A DNA stretch of 64,000 bases, taken from positions 3,300,001 to 3,364,000 of the forward strand of contig NZ_CP053346.1 of NCBI RefSeq assembly GCF_013113735.1, read 5' to 3'. The translations under genes and the position numbers were made by a program. This stretch comes from Sphingomonas sp. AP4-R1. Lineage in GTDB: Bacteria > Pseudomonadota > Alphaproteobacteria > Sphingomonadales > Sphingomonadaceae. This document shows positions 8,177 through 16,666 of the stretch, piece after piece (position 1 is the first letter of the stretch; the number at the start of each line of letters is the position of its first letter). The notes under the pieces are model-generated. The model was not told the origin of the DNA. It saw only the letters and a program-made list of their open reading frames with translations, and did no database searches.

Positions 8177-9616
8177 ATGGCGCCTTCGCCCTCGCCAGCC
8201 TCGATCGCGCTGAACCGCTTCGGCCTCGGCGCCCGGCCCGATGACGTGCCGCCCGGCGATCCGAAGCGCTGGCTGCTCGACCAGTTCGATCGCTACGATC
8301 CGCGTCCGCCCGCCTTCGCCGCGCTCCCCGACGGCACGCAGCTGGCGGCGGAGTATTTCGCCGATCAGATGGCGCTGGCCGAAGCGCGCAAGCAGGCGAA
8401 GGCGGCCGCGAACGATCCCAAACAGGATGCCGCCACTCTGGCCGCGCGCAAGGACGTGAATGCCGGGGTGCGCGAGGCCTATCGTGCCGCCACCAACGCC
8501 CGCATGGCCAGTGCGCTCGCGACCGAGACCCCTTTCGTCGAGCGGCTCGTCCATTTCTGGGCCAACCATTTCGCGCTTTCCGCCGACAAGCCGCAGGTGA
8601 CGATCTTCGCCGGCGCCTATGAGATGGAGGCGATCCGCCCGCATGTGCTGGGCAGGTTCGAAGATATGCTGCTCGCGGTCGAGCGGCATCCGGCGATGCT
8701 CTATTATCTGGATCAATTCCGTTCGGTCGGGCCCGACAGCCGGGCCGGGCTGCGCGCGGCCCAGTTGCGGCCGGATCGTCCGCTCGGCCTGAACGAGAAT
8801 CTCGCGCGGGAGATCATGGAACTGCACACGCTCGGCGTCCGCACCGGCTATGCCCAGGCCGACGTCACCGAATTCGCGCGCGCGCTCACCGGCTGGTCGA
8901 TCGGCGGCAAGGGCCCCGGCGCGGGACCCGGCGGCGACAAGGATGATGGCGCGCTCGGCCGCTTCCAGTTCCGTCCCAATATCCACGAGCCCGGCACGCG
9001 CACGATCCTCGGCAAAGCCTATTCCGAGGAAGGCGAGGGACAGGCGAAAGCGGTGCTGCATCGGCTCGCCACCTCGCCCGCCACCGCGAAGCACGTCTCC
9101 ACCAAGCTCGCGCGCCATTTCGTGGCGGACGATCCGCCGCCCGCTCTCGTCGATCGCATGACGGCGGCCTTCCTGAAGCATGACGGCGATCTCACCGCGG
9201 TCTATCGCGTGCTGATCGCGGCCCCCGAAAGCTGGGCGGCGGTGCCCACCAAGTTCAAGAGCCCGTGGGAGTGGACTGTCTCGTCGATGCGCGGGCTCGG
9301 TCGGCGCGATCTGGGCCAGACCGACATCGCGCCGATGCAGAACCAGCTCGGCCAGCCCGTGTGGCGGCCGGGGTCACCGGCGGGTTATGACGATATCGCC
9401 GCCACCTGGGCCTCGCCCGACGCGCTGATGCGCCGCGTCGAACTGGCGCAGCGCTTCGCGTCCACGGCGGGCGACCGGATCGATGCGCGCGCACTGGCCC
9501 CGAAGCTGATGCCCGCCGCCGTCTCGCCCGCCACCACCACGGCACTGGCACAGGCCGAGAGCGGCGCGACCGCGCTGGCCCTGCTGCTCGTCAGCCCCGA
9601 ATTCCAGAGGAGGTGA
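8177..9616 (+). CDS. DUF1800 family protein
   Basis: This 479-residue protein has the N-terminal signature ALNRFGLGARPDD and the central RLVHFWANHFALS and NENLAREIMELHTLGV motifs that define DUF1800. The family is widespread in proteobacteria and planctomycetes, is nearly always paired with a DUF1501 gene, and has no established biochemical function. ATG 8177 has GGAG about eight bases upstream. The stop overlaps an upstream GTG of the DUF1501 frame, so the pair is one transcription unit. No signal peptide is seen, so any export may depend on the partner. Confidence 0.93.
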   Translation: MAPSPSPASIALNRFGLGARPDDVPPGDPKRWLLDQFDRYDPRPPAFAALPDGTQLAAEYFADQMALAEARKQAKAAANDPKQDAATLAARKDVNAGVREAYRAATNARMASALATETPFVERLVHFWANHFALSADKPQVTIFAGAYEMEAIRPHVLGRFEDMLLAVERHPAMLYYLDQFRSVGPDSRAGLRAAQLRPDRPLGLNENLAREIMELHTLGVRTGYAQADVTEFARALTGWSIGGKGPGAGPGGDKDDGALGRFQFRPNIHEPGTRTILGKAYSEEGEGQAKAVLHRLATSPATAKHVSTKLARHFVADDPPPALVDRMTAAFLKHDGDLTAVYRVLIAAPESWAAVPTKFKSPWEWTVSSMRGLGRRDLGQTDIAPMQNQLGQPVWRPGSPAGYDDIAATWASPDALMRRVELAQRFASTAGDRIDARALAPKLMPAAVSPATTTALAQAESGATALALLLVSPEFQRR

Positions 9617-9618
9617 GC

Positions 9619-10782
9619 ATGAGCGACCACCACCATCTTCCCCGGCGTGATCTCCTGAAGTTCGCGGCGCTCGGCGGCGCGATGCTCGTTGCGCCGCGCA
9701 TGGCGCTGGCGGCGGTGGAGACGGACAGCCGCTTCGTCTTCATCATCCAGCGCGGCGCCGCCGACGGGCTCAATATCGTGATCCCCTATGCCGATCCCGA
9801 TTATGCGAAGCTGCGCGGCGCGCTGGCGATCGATCCCGCACGCGCGACCAAGCTGGACGGCCAGTTCGCGCTCCATCCCGCGCTCGTGCAGGCGGCGGCG
9901 ATGTATGGGCAGAAGCAGGCGATCTTCGTCCACGCCACCGCCTCGCCCTATCGCGATCGTTCGCATTTCGACGGGCAGAATGTGCTCGAGACGGGCGGCA
10001 CCGCGCCTTATGCGGTCCGCGACGGCTGGCTCAACCGGCTCGTCGGCCTGCTGCCCAAGGCGCGCGACGAGGCGATCGCCTTCGCGCCGACCGTGCCGCC
10101 GGCGCTGCGGGGCCCCGCCGAGGTCGCCTCCTACGCCCCATCCGCATTGCCGCAGCCGACCGACGATCTGCTGCTGCGTGTCGGCCGCCTCTATCAGGCC
10201 GATCCCCAGCTTCATCCGCTGTGGGAGGCGGCGCGCGAGGCGCGCGGCATGGCGGCGGACGAAAATGCGGGACGCGCGCCCGCTGATCTGGGCAAGCTCG
10301 CCGCCTCCTTCCTGTCCCGTCCGGATGGCCCGCGTATCGCCATGCTGGAGACGGGCGGCTGGGATACGCATACCGGACAGGATTTCCGCCTGACCGCGCA
10401 ATTGAAGGCGCTGGATCAGATGCTGGCGGCCTTGCGCGACGGGCTCGGCGATACGTGGAGCAAGACGGTGGTGGTCGTCGCCACCGAATTCGGCCGCACC
10501 GCCGCCGCCAACGGCACAGGCGGCACCGATCACGGCACGGGCTCGGCCGCGATGCTGTTCGGCGGTGGCCTGAAGGGCGGGCGCGTGATCGCGGACTGGC
10601 CGGGGCTCGCGCAGGCGCAGCTCTACCAGCAGCGCGACCTGAACGCGACGACGGGGCTGGACAGCGTGATCGCCGGGCTGGCGGCGGAGGCGTTCGGCAT
10701 CGAGCCGGACCGCGTCCGTCGTACCCTGTTCGCGCAGGCTCCCGCATCACGTCCGCTGGAGGGATTGCTGCAGCGGGCGTGA
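9619..10782 (+). CDS. DUF1501 family protein with Tat signal
   Basis: This 387-residue protein is from the DUF1501 family, which has a sulfatase/alkaline-phosphatase-like fold. The N-terminus has a twin-arginine motif (PRRDLLKFAALGGAML), pointing to folded export. The core has FIIQRGAADGLN, YRDRSHFDGQNVLE, ETGGWDTHTGQD and VVVATEFGRTAAANGTGGTD, the metal-site-like blocks of the family. ATG 9619 is preferred because GGAGG sits six bases upstream, although a GTG at 9613 is in frame. Partnered with the DUF1800 gene. The function is unknown. Confidence 0.93.
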   Translation: MSDHHHLPRRDLLKFAALGGAMLVAPRMALAAVETDSRFVFIIQRGAADGLNIVIPYADPDYAKLRGALAIDPARATKLDGQFALHPALVQAAAMYGQKQAIFVHATASPYRDRSHFDGQNVLETGGTAPYAVRDGWLNRLVGLLPKARDEAIAFAPTVPPALRGPAEVASYAPSALPQPTDDLLLRVGRLYQADPQLHPLWEAAREARGMAADENAGRAPADLGKLAASFLSRPDGPRIAMLETGGWDTHTGQDFRLTAQLKALDQMLAALRDGLGDTWSKTVVVVATEFGRTAAANGTGGTDHGTGSAAMLFGGGLKGGRVIADWPGLAQAQLYQQRDLNATTGLDSVIAGLAAEAFGIEPDRVRRTLFAQAPASRPLEGLLQRA

Positions 10783-10795
10783 AGCGACCGCCGCC

Positions 10796-12865
10796 TTAAA
10801 GCGGCCTGACGCGGAACAGCTTGGTGAAGATCGGTTCGTCCCGCTCGTTCTTGGCGAGATTGAAGCGGCCGTCCTGGGTGCCGAGCGCCGGGGCGTCCTC
10901 CGCCGCAATCTCCTCGAACTGGTAGATGTCGCTGCGGAACTGCTCCTTCACGCGGGTCACGAAATCTTCCGTCACCCAGATTTCGCCAGGCGTGACGTGC
11001 GGTTCCAGCCTCGCCGCCGTCCGCAAGGCCATGCCCGATACGTTGCGGTTCTGATCGCTGCCGTCGATCATCACATAACCGGCTTCCCCGCCGAACCGGA
11101 ACGTGCCCTTGAATTCAGAATTGGCGATGCGTTCCTCGATCGCGCGCGCGGCCGTGATCACGGATACGGGATTGGTATCGATCAACAGGATGGAATCCCC
11201 CTGATGGACATCGGGGTGATCGATGTTGTGAAAATATTCGCGCGCCGAAGCGTCCAGCAATTCCTTGAATTTACGGGATTTCGGCACGTCCTTCATGATC
11301 TCCGAATAGCCTTTGAGATCGCCTTTCAGGACGTAGGAGACGGATCGCTCGTCACGCCAGCGCCGGCCCGCGCCGATCACGTTGAGATCGTTGAGCCCGT
11401 TGAAATATCGGGTCGAGCGCGTGCCGATCAGATCGTCCAATATGGGGTGGATCAGATAGAGGTCCGCATCCGGCAGGACATGGATCTCGTCCAGCGCGAC
11501 GCTGCCCAGCGGCAGGAAATCCTGGATCCGCTCGTAGGTCTGCTCGTCGTTCCGGATCACGCCGAGCAATCCGATCTTGTACAGCGCGCAGAAGACATGA
11601 TCGGTGTGCAGTTCGCCCCGCGCTTCATACTTCTTCTCGTAGAGCTGGGCATATTCGGCGGAAATCCGGGCCAGTTCGGCGGCGGACAGCGTGTTGCTCC
11701 GGATGAGTCCGATCAGGATATCCGGATCGAAGCCTGCAAGGTGGGGCTCCATTTCCGCCATGAACCCGCGCGCGATCTCCCGCGACGCGGTTCGCACGGC
11801 CTGCCGGAGCGAGCGCGCATTGCGGTCGCGCGGTTCGAGCGCCGATATGTGGCGGCCGACCAGGACGATGTCGCGCGGGCGGCGCAGCGTATGCCGTATC
11901 CAGAAATCGAGAAAGTCCTCCTGATCTCCCGTCTTGGGATGGAAGACGCTGATACAATCCTTGCCGAGGAACTTGTCGATCGGCGTCGTCCCGCCGGGCA
12001 GGAGATTGGGTTTCTTTTCCGCCAGAATATTCTTCTCGATGATCTGCTTCAGATCATGATCGCTATAGTTCATCTGGAGGGATCGGCTCGTCAGCTGGAT
12101 CCCGAACGAGCTTTTGGTGATGCTGCGCTGCTTCACCTCGCTCCTGATCGACGCATAGACGCGGATGTGGCTGTTATGTTCGTTGATTTCGCGGGAGGCG
12201 AGGGCGATGCCGAGCTGCGCGAGATACCAATATATCTCCTTGGCCTCGCCGTAGAGATTGGTTCCGACATCCATATGCTGGGCCCGCAGCATATCCTCAT
12301 AATATTCGTCTATATTATCGATGAATATGGAAATATTATGAGATATGTTTCTCATGCTGAGCTTGAGCTTGTCATTGTAGCATGCGACGATTTTTATGTA
12401 GTCGGCGTAGGAGGCGGAAAGAAGCGGATCGAATATATCGCAGATGCTGGTCAGCTCCTTCTCCGCGAAGATCCGCTCCAGCACGGGCGGGAGGCCCTCC
12501 GGGTGCCATTTTTCGTGTTTGAGGACACCGATCGCGATGGCGATCGTCCACAGGCCTTTCCAATAGGCCGGATTGTCCCGTGTATCCGAATATTCCTTCG
12601 ATGCGGGCGGACTGGGCGATCCGGCTGGCTTGTCGAGCAGTGATTGTCCGGATGGAAGGATCGTGATCGAAGGATCCGTGATGGAAAGACGTTTCGCCTT
12701 GAGAAGCAAGGTTTTCCCGAATCCCTTCGGGGCGACCACGATCATCGTGGTGCTATTGCTCTCCAGAAATGCCTTGATGCTCTTGGTCGGGTGGAGAAGA
12801 TTGGTTTGGAAAACCGAAATCTGGGACGCCTTCATCTCATTGGCGTCGATCACCCAAGGATCCAC
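10796..12865 (-). CDS. P-loop NTPase fused to divergent class III cyclase-like domain
   Basis: This 689-residue, apparently cytosolic protein has two parts. Residues ~20-345 form a P-loop NTPase with Walker A APKGFGKT (45-52), Walker B ISIFIDNIDE (178-187) and a sensor-like strand IRVYASIRSEV (234-244); it resembles KAP/STAND or Sll1717-type ATPases. Residues ~507-689 resemble a class III nucleotide cyclase: first metal Asp516 in LKGDLKGYS, second Asp557 in VHQGDSILLID, and MALRTAARLEPH...PGEIWVTE near the end. The purine-specifying Lys and the transition-state Asn of active cyclases appear replaced (about Val553 and Arg615), so activity is uncertain. The GTG start has GGGAG seven bases upstream. 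The gene is markedly AT-rich (for example 12301-12360 has 16 G/C of 60), which suggests acquisition. No partner gene is adjacent. Confidence 0.8.
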   Translation of the reverse strand: MDPWVIDANEMKASQISVFQTNLLHPTKSIKAFLESNSTTMIVVAPKGFGKTLLLKAKRLSITDPSITILPSGQSLLDKPAGSPSPPASKEYSDTRDNPAYWKGLWTIAIAIGVLKHEKWHPEGLPPVLERIFAEKELTSICDIFDPLLSASYADYIKIVACYNDKLKLSMRNISHNISIFIDNIDEYYEDMLRAQHMDVGTNLYGEAKEIYWYLAQLGIALASREINEHNSHIRVYASIRSEVKQRSITKSSFGIQLTSRSLQMNYSDHDLKQIIEKNILAEKKPNLLPGGTTPIDKFLGKDCISVFHPKTGDQEDFLDFWIRHTLRRPRDIVLVGRHISALEPRDRNARSLRQAVRTASREIARGFMAEMEPHLAGFDPDILIGLIRSNTLSAAELARISAEYAQLYEKKYEARGELHTDHVFCALYKIGLLGVIRNDEQTYERIQDFLPLGSVALDEIHVLPDADLYLIHPILDDLIGTRSTRYFNGLNDLNVIGAGRRWRDERSVSYVLKGDLKGYSEIMKDVPKSRKFKELLDASAREYFHNIDHPDVHQGDSILLIDTNPVSVITAARAIEERIANSEFKGTFRFGGEAGYVMIDGSDQNRNVSGMALRTAARLEPHVTPGEIWVTEDFVTRVKEQFRSDIYQFEEIAAEDAPALGTQDGRFNLAKNERDEPIFTKLFRVRPL

Positions 12866-13046
12866 CGATGATCTCCCGACTCGCTGAATGCGGGGAAATC
12901 TATCGATCTTCCAGGAAAGATCTAGGAAGGGACGGGCGATAAGTGTCCGATGAGGATGGTTATTGCGAGTTGCGGGTTATCTTCCGAAGAAATGCCGATA
13001 TTCAGCGCGGCATCGATGCGAAGATCGTGCCGATGCCGCGCGCTCG

Positions 13047-13205
13047 TCAGATCCGTCCGGTCAGAAGAAGTATCAGCAGCACGATGATCAGGATCGTGCC
13101 GAGGCCGACCGGGGCAAATCCCCAATTGGCATTGTAGGCGCCTGCACGCGGGAAAGATCCGCCCAACCAGAGGATCAGAAGAATAACGAGAATAAGCGTC
13201 AGCAT
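13047..13205 (-). CDS. DUF3309 small membrane protein
   Basis: This 52-residue protein starts MLTLILVILLILWLGG and ends in a second hydrophobic helix LGTILIIVLLILLLTGRI, with a short hydrophilic loop containing NWGFAP. This two-helix pattern is the DUF3309 family, common in alphaproteobacteria and of unknown function, often stress-induced. The start at 13205 is chosen because a GGGAG/GAGG-type ribosome site lies just upstream; a longer frame adds 12 residues without family support. Confidence 0.82.
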   Translation of the reverse strand: MLTLILVILLILWLGGSFPRAGAYNANWGFAPVGLGTILIIVLLILLLTGRI

Positions 13206-13455
13206 GGCCTCTCCCGAGGGAGATATGGCCAGAATTGGCATCTCCCATTCGTTTATTCATGACGCCCGCGCACGCCGGAAGTTCCGGGTGCGTATGTTTC
13301 CATTCCTCGGGTGTGATCGCGGGCATGCGGCCGTGCGACGCGCGCGGGCCTCTGGAGGGGAGGCTTTGGCGCGACTTTCGCGCGGACCGGCCCGGCGCTC
13401 CGCCCTTGCCCTCGGACGCATCCCGCCCACATAGGGGCGGTTCATTTCGGTGGTG

Positions 13456-14379
13456 ATGGAGACGATTTTGGCGACCTTGGGCATGAGCGCGGCGGATCGG
13501 GCGGAGGTCGAGGCCTTCCAGCGCGACGTGATCGAGCCGTCGATGACGTCGCTCGTCATCCTCGATTTCTGGGCGGAATGGTGCGGCCCCTGCAAGCAGC
13601 TCACCCCCACGCTGGAGAAGGTCGCGGCGGCCTATGCGGGCAAGGGCGTGATCCTCGCCAAGGTGAATGTCGACGAGAACAAGTTCATCGCGTCCCAATT
13701 CCGCGTAAAGTCGATCCCGACCGTCTATGCGATCTTCCAGGGACAGCCGGTGGCGGACCTGACCAATGCGCGCTCGGAAAGCCAGATCGGCCAGATCCTC
13801 GATCAGATCCTTCGCCAGATCCCGGTTCAGGGCGCGGAGGATCAGCTGCACCAGGATGTCGCCCCGCTGATCGCGATGGGCGAGCAGGTGCTGGAGGCGG
13901 GCGAGGTGGAGCGCGCCGTCTCGATCTTCACCCAGCTGCTCGACATGGCACCCGAGGATCCCGCCGTCGTGGCGGGCCTCGCGCGTGCGCTGGTCGCGGC
14001 GGGCCGTGTCGATGAGGCGACCGCCGCGCTGGATACGTTGCCGGCCGACAAGGCCAAGGATGCGGGCGTTCTCCGCGCCCGCGCCGCGATCGCGCTGGCG
14101 GCCGCGACCGGCCCGGTGGGCGAGGTCGAGGCTTTGCGCGCCAAGGTCGCCGCCAATGCCGAGGATCAGGAGGCGCGTTACGAACTGGCTGGGGCGCTGA
14201 TGGGCGCGGGCGATCGCGATGGCGCGGCGGACCTTCTGCTCGGCTCGATCGAGCTGGATCGCGACTGGAACGAGGCCGCCGCCCGCAAGCGGCTGCTGAC
14301 GTTGTTCGAGGCGACCGGCCTTGAAGATCCGTGGGTGTCGCAGCAGCGCCGCCGCCTCTCGGCCGTCCTGTTCGGATGA
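13456..14379 (+). CDS. Thioredoxin-TPR co-chaperone (YbbN/CnoX-like)
   Basis: This 307-residue protein has an N-terminal thioredoxin domain with an intact CGPC active site (Cys43, Cys46, in FWAEWCGPCKQL). TPR-like helical repeats follow from about residue 130 to the end. That two-part layout matches YbbN/CnoX, a chaperone-linked redox protein that protects client proteins during oxidative stress. Unlike E. coli CnoX, whose site is SxxC, this one keeps both cysteines and should be a working thiol oxidoreductase. ATG 13456 is chosen over GTGs at 13450 and 13453. It overlaps the next gene (ATGA). Confidence 0.92.
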   Translation: METILATLGMSAADRAEVEAFQRDVIEPSMTSLVILDFWAEWCGPCKQLTPTLEKVAAAYAGKGVILAKVNVDENKFIASQFRVKSIPTVYAIFQGQPVADLTNARSESQIGQILDQILRQIPVQGAEDQLHQDVAPLIAMGEQVLEAGEVERAVSIFTQLLDMAPEDPAVVAGLARALVAAGRVDEATAALDTLPADKAKDAGVLRARAAIALAAATGPVGEVEALRAKVAANAEDQEARYELAGALMGAGDRDGAADLLLGSIELDRDWNEAAARKRLLTLFEATGLEDPWVSQQRRRLSAVLFG

Positions 14380-15011
14380 CCACGCGCACCGGCACGCGGC
14401 TGTCCATCTTCCCGCTGCCGGGCGCGCTGCTGCTGCCGCGCGCCTATCTCCCGCTGCATATCTTCGAGCCGCGCTATCGGGCGATGGTGAGCGATGCGCT
14501 CGCGCGCGACCGGCGCATCGCGATGATCCAGCCCTTGCCGATGCAGGCGCCCGATCTGGAGGCGCCCGCTCTGTTCGATGTCGGCTGCGTCGGCCGCATC
14601 GCGCAGGTGGAGGCGATGGAGGACGGGCGCTTCAATCTGGTGCTGGAAGGCGTCACCCGCTTTCGCACCGTGCGCGAGATGGACGTCACCACGCCGTTCC
14701 GCCAGATCGAGGCGGAGACGTTCACGGGCGATTTCGAGGATCCCGATCCGCTGCCCAGCGTCGTCCGCGCGGATGTGGAGCGCGAGGCACGCCGCTTCGC
14801 CGACGCGCATGGCTATGAGATCGAATGGGACGACGTCGGCCGGCTGGACGACGAGGCGCTGGTGAGCGGCATTTCGCAGGTCGCGCCGTTCGATATCGCG
14901 GCGAAGCAGGCGTTGCTGGAAGCCCCGACGCTGGCCGATCGCGCCGATATGCTGGTCGATTTCCTCCGTTTCTTCGGTCTGGACGCGGGCGACGAGCCTA
15001 CTTTGCAGTAG
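14376..15011 (+). CDS. Lon N-terminal (LON substrate-binding) domain protein
   Basis: This 211-residue protein is made only of the LON substrate-binding domain, with FPLPGALLLPRAYLPLHIFEPRYRAMV near the N-terminus and no ATPase or protease part. Such stand-alone proteins (COG2802) are common in alphaproteobacteria next to a thioredoxin gene, as here. The function is unknown; protein quality control is inferred from the domain and its coupling to the YbbN-like gene. The start codon overlaps the upstream stop. Confidence 0.9.
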   Translation: MTTRTGTRLSIFPLPGALLLPRAYLPLHIFEPRYRAMVSDALARDRRIAMIQPLPMQAPDLEAPALFDVGCVGRIAQVEAMEDGRFNLVLEGVTRFRTVREMDVTTPFRQIEAETFTGDFEDPDPLPSVVRADVEREARRFADAHGYEIEWDDVGRLDDEALVSGISQVAPFDIAAKQALLEAPTLADRADMLVDFLRFFGLDAGDEPTLQ

Positions 15012-15025
15012 GGCGGAACTCTCTC

Positions 15026-15113
15026 CACCGTTCGTCCTGAGCGAAGTCGAAGGACGTGCTTCACGCGGTGCCATTTGTAGCACGTCCTTCGACTTCGCTC
15101 AGGACGAACGGTG
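15026..15113. repeat. Palindromic repeat, family A (copy 3)
   Basis: Arms CACCGTTCGTCCTGAGCGAA and TTCGCTCAGGACGAACGGTG pair almost perfectly around a ~22-bp centre. It lies between two convergent genes. Confidence 0.9.
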
Positions 15114-15133
15114 TCTTTGGTGGAGGGTAAGGC

Positions 15134-15586
15134 TTACCCTTCCGTCGAAAGCACGAAATCCCGGAGCGCCCTCGCATCGTGCAGGGCATTGTGCGGCACC
15201 GCGCTGTTGCGCGCGGTCGAGAAGCCTGGCGTCCGCAGGAAACGGAAGCGGAGGTGGGAGATGTCGACAATCTCCGTGTCGCCCACCAGCAGCAGGCGAC
15301 AGAACAGGGCGATATCCTCGGGCCAGTCGGCGATGATCTCGGGATCGGGGTCGGAGGCGAGGTATGCGGCGATATCGTGCGCGGCGGCCTCGCGGTCGAG
15401 CTGGTTGTAGAGCGTGGTCGGCACGCTCTTCAGATACGGCACCACATGGCGCGCGACCCATTCGGTCGGCTCGTGATCGTGCGGGATCACGACATAATAA
15501 TCATTGTCGCCATGCTCGGCGGCGAGGCCCAGGCTCAGCAGCGGGCCGCCGAAGCCGTCGAACTCGGTATCGAGGAAATAGCGCAT
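15134..15586 (-). CDS. DEDDh-type 3'-5' exonuclease-like protein
   Basis: This 150-residue protein carries the motifs of the DEDD exonuclease superfamily. Motif I is FLDTEFDG (residues 4-11), motif II has an Asp in IADWPEDIALF, and motif III is HNALHDARALRDF with His and Asp. The four acidic residues should bind two metal ions for 3'-5' cleavage. The small size fits the stand-alone 3'-5' exoribonuclease group seen in proteobacteria. Whether the substrate is RNA or DNA is not shown by the sequence. Confidence 0.82.
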   Translation of the reverse strand: MRYFLDTEFDGFGGPLLSLGLAAEHGDNDYYVVIPHDHEPTEWVARHVVPYLKSVPTTLYNQLDREAAAHDIAAYLASDPDPEIIADWPEDIALFCRLLLVGDTEIVDISHLRFRFLRTPGFSTARNSAVPHNALHDARALRDFVLSTEG

Positions 15587-15598
15587 ATCGCGGGCTTA

Positions 15599-15725
15599 CT
15601 CCGTTTGTCCTGAGCCTGTCGAAGGACTGTTCTTCTTCGTCCCGAAGAAAGCAGGACAGTGCCCTTCGACTGCCTGCCTGCGGCAGTCGCTCAGGACAGG
15701 CCCCGACAGGCTCAGCACGAACGGG
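15599..15725. repeat. Palindromic repeat, family A composite (copy 4)
   Basis: Outer arms CCGTTTGTCCTGAGCCTGTC and GACAGGCTCAGCACGAACGG enclose two inner hairpins (GAAGGACTG...CAGTGCCCTTC and CTGCCTGCGGCAG). It appears to be a nested version of the 87-bp element. Confidence 0.85.
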
Positions 15726-15741
15726 AAGGGGGCGGAGGTTG

Positions 15742-16650
15742 TCAGCCCGCCTTGGCGCGGGGCGGGTGGGCGACTTCGGGGTGATCGCCGTCCAGTGCCT
15801 CGTCCAGCATCCGGGCGAGGCGGAGGCCGCCCTTCAGCACCTGGGCGCGCATCACCGGGATCAACGTCTGGATCTTGGCCTCGTCCAGCTTGCCGCTGGC
15901 CTTGGTACCGGGCGGTAGCGCGCAGACATCGCCCACGGCCGACGGATAGACGACATCCTTCGCCACCTCCCAGCTCTGATGCATCCAGTCCTCGATCGAG
16001 CCTTGCGCCAGCGTCTTGCGCTCCTCCACCGTGGTGCCGGAGAGCAGGCCGGCGGGGCCGCCCGGCGGGGTGGAGATGGCGCGATCGGCCAGCAGTCCGT
16101 CCCAGATGGCATGAAGATTGGTGCGGCCGCCGATCGCGCCGTAGCTCGCCTTCGTGCCGTTGCCGCCCGCATCGTCATGCGCGTCGGCGGCGTGGAGCGG
16201 CTGGTGGATGTCGCCTACGAAATGGACAAGGAAAGCCAGCGCCATCAGGCGATCGCGCGCGGGCAGCTTGCGATCGGCCAGCATCCGCTGCGCGCGCGCG
16301 ATCTGGGCCGAGGCGCAATTGCCGTTCGCGCAGTTCGCCTTGAAATCAAACGGCTTGCAGACGTCGAAATCCTGGAAGTGCCAGCTATAGGCGTAGGAGA
16401 AACGGTCCCCCAGCGTCTTAATGCAATCCGGCCAGACCGAGGCTTCCTCGATCGTCCGCATCGGGCAGGTCGGCGTTTCGAGGATCTTCTGCTGGCGCAG
16501 CAGCCCGGCGATGGCGGCGCGGGTCCGCGGCTGCACCTGGGACAGCGCGATCGCGCCCACCGTCTGGTGGCCATATTCCCAGAAGGCGGCGGCGGGCGAG
16601 GCGCCGAGGGCGGACAGCCCGGCGAGGAGCAGCAGAAAGCGGCGGATCAT
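15742..16650 (-). CDS. S1/P1-type zinc-dependent nuclease, secreted
   Basis: This 302-residue protein has a signal peptide (MIRRFLLLLAGLSALGASPAAA) followed directly by FWEYGHQTVG. In this family the first Trp of the mature protein is a zinc ligand. Other ligand-bearing segments are SYAYSWHFQDFD and FLVHFVGDIHQPLHAADAHDDAGGN with its cluster of His and Asp, plus LHAIWDG. The enzyme should cleave single-stranded nucleic acids and 3'-nucleotides in the periplasm or outside the cell. ATG 16650 is chosen so that the signal peptide is N-terminal. It is 16 bases behind the isoaspartyl peptidase gene. Confidence 0.93.
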   Translation of the reverse strand: MIRRFLLLLAGLSALGASPAAAFWEYGHQTVGAIALSQVQPRTRAAIAGLLRQQKILETPTCPMRTIEEASVWPDCIKTLGDRFSYAYSWHFQDFDVCKPFDFKANCANGNCASAQIARAQRMLADRKLPARDRLMALAFLVHFVGDIHQPLHAADAHDDAGGNGTKASYGAIGGRTNLHAIWDGLLADRAISTPPGGPAGLLSGTTVEERKTLAQGSIEDWMHQSWEVAKDVVYPSAVGDVCALPPGTKASGKLDEAKIQTLIPVMRAQVLKGGLRLARMLDEALDGDHPEVAHPPRAKAG

Positions 16651-16666
16651 CCGATCTATCCCCAAA

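Noticed and set aside
10997..12643. A 548-codon plus-strand frame opposite the NTPase-cyclase gene
   Set aside because: No motif or ribosome site; the minus strand has the Walker motifs and a good GTG start.
12943..13137. Small plus-strand frame between the NTPase gene and the DUF3309 gene
   Set aside because: It overlaps the real DUF3309 gene, lacks a ribosome site and has no recognisable features.
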